Source: UPXZ01 sp964634605 (GTDB taxonomy: Bacteria > Bacteroidota > Bacteroidia > Bacteroidales > Paludibacteraceae). From it: a stretch of 64,000 bases of DNA. The notes under the pieces were generated by a model, which saw only the letters and a list, made by a program, of their open reading frames with translations, was not told the DNA's origin and ran no database searches. The DNA lies in assembly GCA_964634605.1 (NCBI GenBank), contig CAZWLJ010000006.1, forward strand, positions 38,739 through 102,738, written 5' to 3'. Below, piece by piece: positions 53,111-61,013 of this stretch. Both the position numbers and the translations under genes were made by a program. How positions within the stretch are numbered: position 1 is the stretch's first letter; each line of letters opens with the position of its first letter.

Positions 53111-53118
53111 CAAAATTA
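53111..53118 (-). promoter_or_regulatory. Possible -7 element of the PPIase operon promoter
   Basis: Minus-strand TAATTTTG, a TAnnTTTG match, about 250 bases upstream of the first gene. There is no clear -33 element. Confidence 0.35.
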
Positions 53119-53218
53119 AACGTTTTTAATCATAAAAAATTGTTTTTCGGAATGAAAACTGATTTCAGAAGTATTCTGCTGCCATCAGATTAATTATTGT
53201 TTGTGATTATTTCACAGG

Positions 53219-54517
53219 TTAATTATCGCCACGGCTGTAATTAGGAGCTTCACTTGTAATAGTCACATCGTGAGGGTGATTTTCAACCACACCGGCGCTG
53301 GTAATCCGGGTAAATTTAGCATGGTGCAGTTCCCCGATATTGTTTGCCCCGCAATAGCCCATTCCGGCCCGAAGACCGCCAATTAGCTGATATACAACTT
53401 CATACAGCGATCCTTTGAAAGGAACCCGCGCCGATATTCCTTCAGGTACCAGTTTTTTAATGTCATCTTCCATGTCCTGGAAGTAGCGGTCTTTTGATCC
53501 TTTGTCCATGGCTTCCAGAGATCCCATTCCCCTGTAAGATTTGAATTTCCGGCCATTGAAAATGATCGTTTCGCCGGGTGACTCTTCCACGCCTGCAAAC
53601 AATGAACCCGCCATGATGGTGTCAGCACCGGCAGCCAGGGCTTTTACTATGTCGCCCGAATAGCGGATNNNNNNNNNNNNNNNNNNNNNNNNNNNNNNNN
53701 NNNNNNNNNNNNNNNNNNNNNNNNNNNNNNNNNNNNNNNNNNNNNNNNNNNNNNNNNNNNNNNNNNNNATAACGATAGCATCCACTCCGGCTTCGACGAG
53801 CGCTTCGATGCGCTGAAATGTATCCTGAGTAATGCCAACGCCAGCTGCTACTCTCAGTCTGCCACGACTATCCTTGCAAGCCATTGGTTTGTCTTTGGCT
53901 TTCGTGATGTCTTTGTAAGTGAGCAGCCCGATGAGTCTGTTGTTTTCATCAACTACCGGTAGTTTTTCGATTTTATGTTGCTGAAGTATTTCGGCGGCTT
54001 CTTCCAGGTTGGTGGAGCGCGAAGTTGTTACCAGGTTTTCGCTGGTCATAACTTCGTCGATGAGTTTGTTCATATCCCGCTGAAAGCGTAAATCACGGTT
54101 TGTGACTATTCCCACGAGGTAACCTTCGTTGTCCACTACCGGTATGCCACCTATTTTATATTCGGCCATAAGTGACAGTGCGTCGGCAACAGAAGCTCCC
54201 TGGTGTATGGTTACGGGATTGGATATCATTCCGTTTTCGGCACGTTTAACCATACTTACCTGCCTGGCCTGTTCGGTTATGGCCATGTTTTTGTGAATCA
54301 CTCCGATACCGCCTTCACGGGCAATGGCAATAGCCATTTTGGCTTCGGTCACCGTATCCATGGCTGCCGAGACAATCGGAATTTTTAATTCAATATTTCT
54401 GGAAAAACGGGTGGTGAGATTCACATTGCGGGGGAGAACTTCCGAGTAGGCCGGAACCAGTAATACATCGTCGAAGGTAAATCCCTCAAACTGAATTTTA
54501 TCTGCAATAAATGACAT
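53219..54517 (-). CDS. guaB: IMP dehydrogenase (interrupted by an assembly gap)
   Basis: Oxidises IMP to XMP with NAD+, the committed step to GMP. The N-terminal part shows the barrel start (FTFDDVLLVPAYSEVLP) and tandem CBS domains at about 95-210. After the gap come IRYSGDIVKALAAGADTIMAGSLFAG, the flap EGISARVPFKGS and the C-terminal end. A run of 100 N at 53669-53768 replaces about 90 residues that should include the GxGSxCxTR catalytic-cysteine loop. The gap is too short by roughly 180 bases, since the readable protein is 432 residues against about 490 for the family. Both flanks are in the same frame by chance. The gene is presumably intact. Confidence 0.93.
   Translation of the reverse strand: MSFIADKIQFEGFTFDDVLLVPAYSEVLPRNVNLTTRFSRNIELKIPIVSAAMDTVTEAKMAIAIAREGGIGVIHKNMAITEQARQVSMVKRAENGMISNPVTIHQGASVADALSLMAEYKIGGIPVVDNEGYLVGIVTNRDLRFQRDMNKLIDEVMTSENLVTTSRSTNLEEAAEILQQHKIEKLPVVDENNRLIGLLTYKDITKAKDKPMACKDSRGRLRVAAGVGITQDTFQRIEALVEAGVDAIVXXXXXXXXXXXXXXXXXXXXXXXXXXXXXXXXXXIRYSGDIVKALAAGADTIMAGSLFAGVEESPGETIIFNGRKFKSYRGMGSLEAMDKGSKDRYFQDMEDDIKKLVPEGISARVPFKGSLYEVVYQLIGGLRAGMGYCGANNIGELHHAKFTRITSAGVVENHPHDVTITSEAPNYSRGDN
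53669..53768. other. Assembly gap (100 N) inside guaB
   Basis: Exactly 100 undetermined bases, the usual placeholder for a gap of unknown length. Comparison with IMP dehydrogenases suggests about 280 bases are missing. Confidence 0.95.
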
Positions 54518-54564
54518 AGAATCAGAGTTTTAGTGTTAGTTTTACCTATGAAAAATATTGCCTG

Positions 54565-54572
54565 CAAATGTA
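54565..54572 (-). promoter_or_regulatory. Predicted -7 element of the guaB promoter
   Basis: Minus-strand TACATTTG, a perfect TAnnTTTG, about 48 bases before the guaB ATG. The -33 position has TTA rather than TTG. Confidence 0.45.
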
Positions 54573-54696
54573 GTCATTTTTTGCGGGTAATGGTTTGTTT
54601 TAATTGTGAAAAAACAGTAAAATGAATCGTTATATCTGTTGCTTATTTGGTTATGCACATTCATTTCTCCGTTGGAAACGGAAATTGCCTTACCTG

Positions 54697-55215
54697 TCAG
54701 CTAATCTCGATAAGCTTTTTGGGGATATGTTTCAGGATGAAAAAGATAAGTCTCCACCGCCGGTAAGTGTAGACTGTTTTTCTTTTCTTCTGAATGGATT
54801 TGAAAATTTGTCCGGCAGCTTTTTCTACCGGAGCAACCCAGAATACGAAGTTATTTCCTTTCATGCGGGTTTCCACATATCCGGGAATAATTGTGGTCAC
54901 GGTAACCGGCAATCTGAGGTAAGCAACGTTGTTTCGGATCCCTTCCAGGTAATTAATCTGGTAGGCTTTGGCTGCGTTATAAGCTTTGCTTATTCTCCAG
55001 CCACGGGCGCCTGCTACGGATGTTATGGCTGCCAGATGCCCGTGGTTTTGCTCTCTGAAAATACCTAAAGCCCAGTTGCATATCAGCGTGAATGCCATGA
55101 CGTTAACCCGCAATGATTCGGATTCGATCAGATAGTCGAAGTCTATGGATGGAGCCGATAATCCGGCACAAAATACAACCAAATCGAGGGTGCCAAGTTC
55201 TTCGGTAAGCCGGTT
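54697..55215 (-). CDS. Short-chain dehydrogenase/reductase, 5' end lost in an assembly gap
   Basis: A Rossmann-fold NAD(P)-dependent oxidoreductase of the SDR superfamily. The visible 172 codons start in the middle of the fold with LGTLDLVVFCAG (the NNAG position), then the catalytic serine in AITSVAGARG, the YNAAK active-site tyrosine and lysine, and PGYVETRM. A hydrophobic, basic C-terminus (RWRLIFFILKHIPKK) may bind membrane. The cofactor motif TGxxxGIG and the start codon fall in the gap at 55216-55315. Sequence beyond the gap (55316-55377) is in frame but contains a promoter-like element and is probably not coding. Substrate unknown. Confidence 0.85.
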   Translation of the reverse strand, partial: NRLTEELGTLDLVVFCAGLSAPSIDFDYLIESESLRVNVMAFTLICNWALGIFREQNHGHLAAITSVAGARGWRISKAYNAAKAYQINYLEGIRNNVAYLRLPVTVTTIIPGYVETRMKGNNFVFWVAPVEKAAGQIFKSIQKKRKTVYTYRRWRLIFFILKHIPKKLIEIS

Positions 55216-55315
55216 NNNNNNNNNNNNNNNNNNNNNNNNNNNNNNNNNNNNNNNNNNNNNNNNNNNNNNNNNNNNNNNNNNNNNNNNNNNNNNNNNNNNN
55301 NNNNNNNNNNNNNNN
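55216..55315. other. Assembly gap (100 N) at the SDR 5' end
   Basis: Exactly 100 undetermined bases. About 70 N-terminal SDR residues (over 200 bases) are missing, so the real gap is larger. Confidence 0.95.
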
Positions 55316-55334
55316 CTCAATGAGTAAACTGCTG

Positions 55335-55342
55335 CAAATGTA
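55335..55342 (-). promoter_or_regulatory. Predicted -7 element of the SDR promoter
   Basis: TACATTTG on the minus strand followed by GCAGCAG. Its position means transcription starts near 55329 and the SDR start codon lies inside the gap. Confidence 0.45.
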
Positions 55343-55568
55343 TGCAATTTATTCCATTTGGAATATGAATACAACAAATTCCTTTCAACAGAATTGAATA
55401 AGCTGAAGTGGGATTACATAAGAAAATAATGATTAAAATGCTGATATAATGTTTTTTAACGTAATTCAGAAAACTCAATATGCAGCTATGCAAGCATCAA
55501 AAAAGACATTGCGATGTACATATTGAAATTAAAACTTAAAATTATGTTATAAAATGAATAGAATTTCG

Positions 55569-55576
55569 TATTTTTG
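55569..55576 (+). promoter_or_regulatory. Predicted -7 element of the SHOCT/DUF4870 gene
   Basis: TAnnTTTG in the form TATTTTTG, about 37 bases before the ATG at 55613. Confidence 0.4.
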
Positions 55577-55612
55577 TTGGCAAATAATTAACCCCCCTAA
55601 ATATTTTGTACC

Positions 55613-56098
55613 ATGACTTACGAAGAATACGAAAAAATTAAGAAACTGGAAGAACTTCTGAAAAGCGGAACCATCACCCAGGAAGAATTTGACAAAGAGA
55701 AAGAAAAAATTATCAATAACGAACCGAAAGTTGCGCCTCCGCAGAATACTGTCGCTGAAAACACCAGACAGCCACTTATGGGAATTGAAGAAAATCTGTT
55801 TTTGCTTCTGATGCATTTATCGCAGTTTCTAACTGCCTTTATCATTCCGCTGGTGATGTGGCTCGTGGGTAAAGACGAAAACAAACGCGTGGATTTTCAT
55901 GGTAAAAATATTCTGAATTTTCAGATTACCTACATTATTTGGCTCATTGTCGGTATTATTACCATTCCGATTATTGTCGGAATTGTCATTTTGTCAGTCA
56001 TCGGTATTGCCATGACCGTTTTTATAATCGTGGCTTCGGTGAAATCGTACAATGGTGAAGACTGGAAATACCCGCTTACGATTAACTTCCTGAAATAA
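55613..56098 (+). CDS. SHOCT and DUF4870 domain membrane protein
   Basis: A 161-residue protein of unknown function. The first 35 residues form a SHOCT module (YEKIKKLEELLKSGTITQEEFDKEK), a short C-terminal-type domain common in bacterial membrane proteins. After a linker, a DUF4870 domain at about 55-160 has three membrane segments: LFLLLMHLSQFLTAFIIPLVMW, the DENKRVDFHGKNILNFQIT loop that marks the family, and a long hydrophobic double segment. Such proteins are small inner-membrane proteins of unclear role. It stands alone and ends in a hairpin terminator. Confidence 0.85.
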   Translation: MTYEEYEKIKKLEELLKSGTITQEEFDKEKEKIINNEPKVAPPQNTVAENTRQPLMGIEENLFLLLMHLSQFLTAFIIPLVMWLVGKDENKRVDFHGKNILNFQITYIIWLIVGIITIPIIVGIVILSVIGIAMTVFIIVASVKSYNGEDWKYPLTINFLK

Positions 56099-56125
56099 CC
56101 ACGGGGAAAAAATTATAGCAAAAAT

Positions 56126-56162
56126 AAAACGTATGAGGTCTGAAACGGGCTTCATACGTTTT
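56126..56162 (+). terminator. Hairpin terminator after the SHOCT/DUF4870 gene
   Basis: An 11-bp stem AAAACGTATGA/TCATACGTTTT with a 15-base loop lies 28 bases beyond the stop. The T-tract is short. Confidence 0.6.
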
Positions 56163-56181
56163 ACGTTTAATAACTGTTCGG

Positions 56182-56811
56182 ATGATTTATACAGATATAC
56201 ATACCCACCTGCTCACTTCGGAACCTGATGTGGTGGCAGTCAGGAATATTCATCCTGATGAAGCTGAAATGTATCTCGCTCCCGGGTGCGAGGGACTCTT
56301 CTCGACAGGTATTCATCCGTGGCATTTGAATGTTGCAGCGGCCGGATGGTATGAAAAACTGGAGAAGATTTGCAGCGACTCCCGCATAGCACTGATAGGA
56401 GAGTGCGGCCTCGATAAGTATGCAGCTATTCCCCTGGAAATTCAAAAGCAATTTTTCGAAAAGCACATACAACTTTCCGAAAGAATTTCAAAGCCACTGA
56501 TTGTTCATTGCGTAGGTGCTTTCAGCGAATTACTTGAATTACGGAAAAAATATCGCCCGTCTCAACGGTGGATTATTCACGGATTCCGGGGCAAACCTCA
56601 GCTTGCAGAGCAGATACTCCGCTCCGGATGCGATATTTCTTTCGGGGCAAAGTGGAATCCCGGCAGTCTGAAATGTGTACCTTTGGAAAACCTGTTTGTG
56701 GAAACGGACGAGAGCACCAAATCTGTACGCGAAATTTACAGCGAAATAGCTGCCGTAAAAGGTTGTTTACCCGCCCAAATGAATGCCGGAAGCAAGTTGC
56801 TGAATTGTTAA
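56182..56811 (+). CDS. TatD-family metal-dependent hydrolase
   Basis: A TIM-barrel amidohydrolase-superfamily enzyme; TatD relatives are DNases or other phosphodiesterases. The 209-residue protein has metal ligands in DIHTH (residues 5-9), GECGLD (with the bridging carboxylate Glu), HCVGAF and HGFRG, and the catalytic aspartate in FVETDES. It is shorter than typical TatD (about 255), lacking some outer helices, but all metal-site motifs are present. The shortened form is usual in Bacteroidota as far as I know. It starts 19 bases after the SHOCT terminator hairpin. Confidence 0.88.
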   Translation: MIYTDIHTHLLTSEPDVVAVRNIHPDEAEMYLAPGCEGLFSTGIHPWHLNVAAAGWYEKLEKICSDSRIALIGECGLDKYAAIPLEIQKQFFEKHIQLSERISKPLIVHCVGAFSELLELRKKYRPSQRWIIHGFRGKPQLAEQILRSGCDISFGAKWNPGSLKCVPLENLFVETDESTKSVREIYSEIAAVKGCLPAQMNAGSKLLNC

Positions 56812-56850
56812 ATCTGTTTTTTGATTATGTTTAAAAACTAAATTAAAAGA

Positions 56851-56877
56851 TTGCCTCACTGAAATTTTATAGCTTTG
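56851..56877 (+). promoter_or_regulatory. Possible promoter of the second S41 peptidase gene
   Basis: TTG (56851-56853), 16 bases, then TAGCTTTG (56870-56877). The -7 is a perfect TAnnTTTG; the spacer is shorter than usual. Confidence 0.4.
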
Positions 56878-56941
56878 TCCGAAATTTGCATTACGTTTTT
56901 TTTCTGACACATAAACTTTGTGCAATAAACTTTTTTAAAAA

Positions 56942-58377
56942 ATGAAAAAATTAATTTCATTCACATTCTTTTTCCTTACACTCATATCAGTTCATTCGCA
57001 GGGAATATCATCTGTACAGCAACGCAAACTGGCACAGGCGCTGTCAGCCATCTCGGGTATGTACGTGGATACTATCAACGATAAAAAAATAATCGAAACC
57101 ACCATACGAAGTGTGCTGGAGGAACTCGATCCGCATTCAACCTATATCCCGCAGGAAGAAGTACAGCGTATGCACGAACCTCTCGAAGGAAGTTTCGACG
57201 GCATTGGTGTGCAGTTTCAGATTATAAAGGACACCATCAACGTGGTACAGACCGTTTCGGGTACACCGGCCGAAAAAGTGGGTGTATTGCCCGGAGATAA
57301 AATTATAACTATTGAAAATGAGCCGGTTGCAGGTGTGAAAATTCAAAACACCGANNNNNNNNNNNNNNNNNNNNNNNNNNNNNNNNNNNNNNNNNNNNNN
57401 NNNNNNNNNNNNNNNNNNNNNNNNNNNNNNNNNNNNNNNNNNNNNNNNNNNNNNGAAACGGTGGCGGATTCCTGAAAACAGCCATTGACCTGGCAGATGA
57501 ATTTTTGCCTAAAAATCAATTGATAGTATATACTGATGGACTTAATGTGCCTCGTACGGAAGCAAAATCAACTGCTGCAGGAAATTTTGAAAACGGACGT
57601 TTGGTGGTGCTCACCGATGAATTTTCGGCTTCGGCCAGCGAAATCCTGAGCGGAGCTATTCAGGACTGGGACAGAGGTGTCGTTATCGGCAGACGTACTT
57701 TCGGCAAGGGACTGGTACAGCGTGAAGTATCGCTTGCCGACGGTTCCATGATGCGATTGACAGTTGCCCGCTATTACACACCTACGGGCAGAAGCATACA
57801 AAAACCGTATGTAAACGGCGGCGGCAAAGATTACAACAAGGAACTCGACGAACGGTTTGAGAAAGGCGAAATGATGCACCCCGACAGCATCCATTTCCCC
57901 GATTCTCTGAAGTACAACACCCTGATTTCGCGCCGGACGGTATATGGCGGCGGAGGTATCATGCCCGATATTTTTATCCCCATGGATACTACCGATAATA
58001 CACTATATCACCGCAAAATAGTAGGAAAAGGAGTTGTGAACAGTACCATTATCGGGTATATGAATTCGAACAGGGACAGTCTCCGAAAAAAATATCCTTC
58101 ATTTGAAAAGTTCAGCAAGGAATTCGCAACCGATGAAACGTTGCTGAAAACCCTCATCGGCAATGCCGAAAAAGAAGGCATTCCACTGGACGAAAAAGAG
58201 TACAAAAGATCTGAATCATTAATAAAACTTCAGCTCAAGTCAATGATTGCTAACGACCTGTGGGGACTGAATGAGTATTACTCGGTAATCAATACCGACA
58301 ATCAATCCCTGCAGAAAGCTGTTGAGGTTCTAACCGTGAAAGGTATGTACGACCGGATTCTGAGTGCAAAAAACTAA
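56942..58377 (+). CDS. S41-family C-terminal processing peptidase, interrupted by an assembly gap
   Basis: A second CtpA-like exported protease and close paralogue of the gene at 12784. Before the gap are a signal peptide (ending SVHSQ), the LDPHSTYIP segment and the PDZ start GSFDGIGVQF. After the gap the frame begins near 57457 with NGGGFLKTA and continues through DEFSASASE (nucleophile region), RRTFGKGLVQ (base lysine) and a C-terminal extension. The N run (57355-57454) is a placeholder; comparison with the paralogue suggests about 265 bases are missing. The two halves lie in different frames and a TGA at 57473-57475 appears in the first frame, but both are gap artefacts. The intact protein should have about 530 residues. 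Confidence 0.9.
57355..57454. other. Assembly gap (100 N) inside the second S41 gene
   Basis: Exactly 100 undetermined bases, shorter than the coding sequence expected between the PDZ domain and the NGGG motif. Confidence 0.95.
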
Positions 58378-58401
58378 TCCGGGCAATACCTGTAACTAGT
58401 C

Positions 58402-58992
58402 ATGGTAAATTATCTGACTTCTAATTGGGTGGAGGTAGCGGGAGCGGTGCTGAGCCTGATGTATCTGTACCTTTCCATTCGCGAGAAATCAGCGCTGTGG
58501 CTTTTCGGTTTTATCAGTTCGGCACTGTATATCGTTGTTTTCTTCCGGAGTAAACTCTACGCTGATATGACTTTGAATTTTTATTATCTTGGCGTTAGTA
58601 TTTACGGCTGGATCAACTGGCAGCGAAAATCCGGAAAATCGGGAAGTCAAACACTCCATATCAGTCGAATTTCAGGAAAGCAACAGACTGCTCAGTATTT
58701 GCTGGGTACGTCAGTTGCTTTTATGACCTATTATCTGGTACTACGATACCTTACAGATTCCACTATTCCTGTAGCCGATTCGGTAGTCGGGGCGCTGAGT
58801 GTGGTGGCAACCTGGATGCTTGCCAAAAAAAAGATAGAAAACTGGCTGGTCTGGATTATAGTGGATATGTTCGCGGCAGGGTTGTATTTTTATAAAGGGT
58901 TGTATCCCACCACAATTCTTTTCGTTGTTTATTCTGTCATGGCAGTTGTCGGCTTTTATCAGTGGAAGAAAAGTCCGGATGCTGTCAGATAG
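58402..58992 (+). CDS. pnuC: PnuC-family nicotinamide riboside transporter
   Basis: A seven-helix inner-membrane carrier for nicotinamide riboside or, in some relatives, another vitamin such as thiamine. The 196-residue protein has the PnuC pattern: ALWLFGFISSALYIVVFF and LNFYYLGVSIYGWINW in the first half, and AKKKIENWLVWIIVDMFAAGLYFYKGLYPTTILFVVYSVMA in the second. A nicotinamide riboside kinase-like gene at 61014 supports nicotinamide riboside as substrate. It starts 24 bases after the S41 peptidase stop and overlaps the convergent aspartyl protease gene by 8 bases. Confidence 0.88.
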   Translation: MVNYLTSNWVEVAGAVLSLMYLYLSIREKSALWLFGFISSALYIVVFFRSKLYADMTLNFYYLGVSIYGWINWQRKSGKSGSQTLHISRISGKQQTAQYLLGTSVAFMTYYLVLRYLTDSTIPVADSVVGALSVVATWMLAKKKIENWLVWIIVDMFAAGLYFYKGLYPTTILFVVYSVMAVVGFYQWKKSPDAVR

Positions 58993-60187
58993 GCGATTTC
59001 ATGTCAAGATAAAAGTCCATTACATCTGTATCACGCTGGATAACGATATGCAGAGGTCTTTTGCGGGGAGTTTCGAAAATTCTCCTGATTTCGGTCATTT
59101 TCATGCTGAAAACCGGTTGCTTATCCACTTCCAGGATTAAATCCCCCTCTTTTATCCCTTTCAGGTCGGCAGTTGAATTTTTCCAGACTTTATTCACCGT
59201 GATGTCGAATATGAAAGGAAAATTCTGTGTCATTTCGATGCCGGAAATGTTGAAACTGAATTTTTCAGAAAACATCCGGTTGGGCTTCAGGTAGAGAGCC
59301 GGTGTTTTGAAATCGAAAATACTGTCGAAGCGTTTCATTACCTGATTACCGAGTGTACCGTCTCTGGATGAGCGAATAATGATATCGGCTATATACATCG
59401 AATCGGGAAATGTAACGATCGGTTTTTTCAGATAAAAAGGTCCGATATTCAGGCTGTCGATTACGGCGTAATACCCGTGAATTTCGCCGTTAAGTCCCTC
59501 TCCGATGTACCCGTGAATTTTCTTTTCGGGCAGTTCAAATGCATCCGAACGGATCGTTTGAAACCAGGCACCGATTTCAGCACCCGTATCTATCAGCATA
59601 GCCAGGTTTTCGTTTGTCATGCCGTTGTTAATTACATTAGCATTGATAAACATTTTGCTCCCCGCTACTATGGCTGGTATGCGCTTGTATGAATTGGGCA
59701 CGATGAATGAATCATGGGTGTAAAAAGTGATTCTTTGACGTGAATAGTTTATTTCAACCACATAATCTTTCAGTAATTCCGACCCGAGAATGCCGTTGAT
59801 TTTTTCGCCCGTGATGGACGAAAAACTGATGATATTGTCCATCAGTACCAACATATTCTGATTCTGAAGCCTCAGATTCCCTATTTTAAGCAGATTATTC
59901 GTACTTTCGTATGCGCGGATACTGTCATTCAAACCCAGCCCGCGTATGGCTACTACTTTTCCGCGCGGCAGTTCGACCGAATCTTCGGAATGCACTTCGG
60001 TAATCATATTGTTTTTTACACCTGTATCGAGAATAAACTGGAGCGGAGTAGAACCGTTGATGCTGGTTTCAATTACAATGCTGCTTCCCACAAGTTTGAA
60101 TGGGATGGAGGCTACCTTTTTTTGCCTGGAGAATGCCGGGGAAGTTGTAAGACAAAAAAGAATTGCTATATATAAGATTCGTTTCAT
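58985..60187 (-). CDS. Exported retropepsin-like aspartyl protease with two lobes and a PDZ domain
   Basis: From the ATG at 60187 the 400-residue product has a signal peptide (about 1-20). Two aspartyl-protease-like lobes have catalytic motifs FILDTG (Asp54) and MLIDTG (Asp200). A PDZ domain at about 310-385 contains KNSTADLKGIKEGDLILEVDKQPV. With two DTG motifs in one chain it can form a complete pepsin-like site without dimerising. Such proteins are found in Bacteroidota envelopes with mostly unknown substrates. An in-frame start at 60256 is rejected because it precedes the signal. PAP2 lies immediately upstream (4-base spacing). Confidence 0.85.
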   Translation of the reverse strand: MKRILYIAILFCLTTSPAFSRQKKVASIPFKLVGSSIVIETSINGSTPLQFILDTGVKNNMITEVHSEDSVELPRGKVVAIRGLGLNDSIRAYESTNNLLKIGNLRLQNQNMLVLMDNIISFSSITGEKINGILGSELLKDYVVEINYSRQRITFYTHDSFIVPNSYKRIPAIVAGSKMFINANVINNGMTNENLAMLIDTGAEIGAWFQTIRSDAFELPEKKIHGYIGEGLNGEIHGYYAVIDSLNIGPFYLKKPIVTFPDSMYIADIIIRSSRDGTLGNQVMKRFDSIFDFKTPALYLKPNRMFSEKFSFNISGIEMTQNFPFIFDITVNKVWKNSTADLKGIKEGDLILEVDKQPVFSMKMTEIRRIFETPRKRPLHIVIQRDTDVMDFYLDMKSPI

Positions 60188-60191
60188 TTTT

Positions 60192-60833
60192 TCAGAAAGG
60201 ATAATTTTGAAGTGACAATATTTTTCTTTCTTTTTGTTTTTTCCAGTACCATTCATTTATCCGGTGTGTAATGAATGCGCTTCCGGCACCCAGCAATGCT
60301 CCGGCTATTACATCCGAAGGATAATGCACACCCAGATTCATGCGCGAGTAGCCTACGGAACATGCCCAGAAATAGGATGGAACAATAACGTACCATTTCG
60401 GGTATTTAAGCGTGAGCGAAGTGGCGGTGGCAAACGCGAGCGAGGTGTGCCCCGAAGGCATCGAGGCAGAAGTCATTATTTTGTAAGGTTCGATTAGCTC
60501 CGGATACGTGACATAGGGTCTCGGGCTGTTTATAGCTGATTTAAGTGCATAGGTCAAAGCACCGTCAACTAATTGACTGGCACCGATGTAGAGGGCGTCT
60601 TTCAGCAAATCGTCATCGTTATTAATCAGTGATACCACGCCCATTACTACAGGAACACCTAATGCAAAGGAAGTAGTAGATTCTGAAATAAACGTGGAGT
60701 ATCCTTTCAGAACCTTGTTCTGGTTGCTGTTAAACCAGTCCAGCATTTCTATATCAGGGTTTTGAGCACAGATATTCCAATTAAATGAGATGGCTGTGAC
60801 TAAAAGCAGAATAATTGTCGTAATTTTGCGCAT
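60192..60833 (-). CDS. Exported PAP2-family phosphatase
   Basis: A membrane-associated acid phosphatase of the PAP2 superfamily, which dephosphorylates lipid pyrophosphates such as undecaprenyl diphosphate or lipid A. From the ATG at 60833 the 213-residue product has a signal or anchor (about 5-22). The three PAP2 motifs are KSAINSPRP (K-x6-RP), SMPSGHTS (PSGH) and SRMNLGVHYPSDVIAGALLG (SR-x5-H-x3-D). A TTG at 60860 is in frame but lies in the promoter. It is the first gene of a two-gene unit with the aspartyl protease. Confidence 0.9.
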   Translation of the reverse strand: MRKITTIILLLVTAISFNWNICAQNPDIEMLDWFNSNQNKVLKGYSTFISESTTSFALGVPVVMGVVSLINNDDDLLKDALYIGASQLVDGALTYALKSAINSPRPYVTYPELIEPYKIMTSASMPSGHTSLAFATATSLTLKYPKWYVIVPSYFWACSVGYSRMNLGVHYPSDVIAGALLGAGSAFITHRINEWYWKKQKERKILSLQNYPF

Positions 60834-60857
60834 TCTTATTATTGACTGTTTCAATCG

Positions 60858-60891
60858 CAAATATAGAGTATTTTTTCGGGCAAGTGCTCAA
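60858..60891 (-). promoter_or_regulatory. Predicted promoter of the PAP2-aspartyl protease unit
   Basis: Minus-strand TATATTTG (60865-60858) with TTG either 15 or 23 bases upstream (60883-60881 or 60891-60889). It lies about 25 bases before the ATG at 60833. Confidence 0.5.
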
Positions 60892-61013
60892 TATTTTTCA
60901 AATAATAGTCTGTTTAGCTTCCGTAGAGATAAAATTCCTGAATTAATTACCCGGGCAATGATTTATACCGGGCTACCGGAATCTGAAATTTGTAAAATAT
61001 AATTATTCAAAGA

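Larger units (their letters stand above)
52864..53218. other. Leader/intergenic region upstream of the PPIase operon
   Basis: A 355-base gene-free stretch between guaB (its 3' side) and the PPIase operon. It holds a predicted minus-strand -7 element (53111-53118), several copies of a GATGRAACA motif in alternating orientation, and a GC-rich small stem (TCCCG/CGGGA at 53002-53019). Any transcript from that promoter would have about 240 bases of leader. Confidence 0.55.

Noticed and set aside
53641..53800. IMP dehydrogenase lacking its catalytic cysteine loop
   Set aside because: The loop falls exactly in the 100-N gap; absence is an assembly effect.
57455..57475. Stop codon soon after the gap suggesting that the second S41 gene is a pseudogene
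   Set aside because: The gap is a fixed-length placeholder, so the frame after it is arbitrary; the alternative frame reads straight into conserved S41 sequence.
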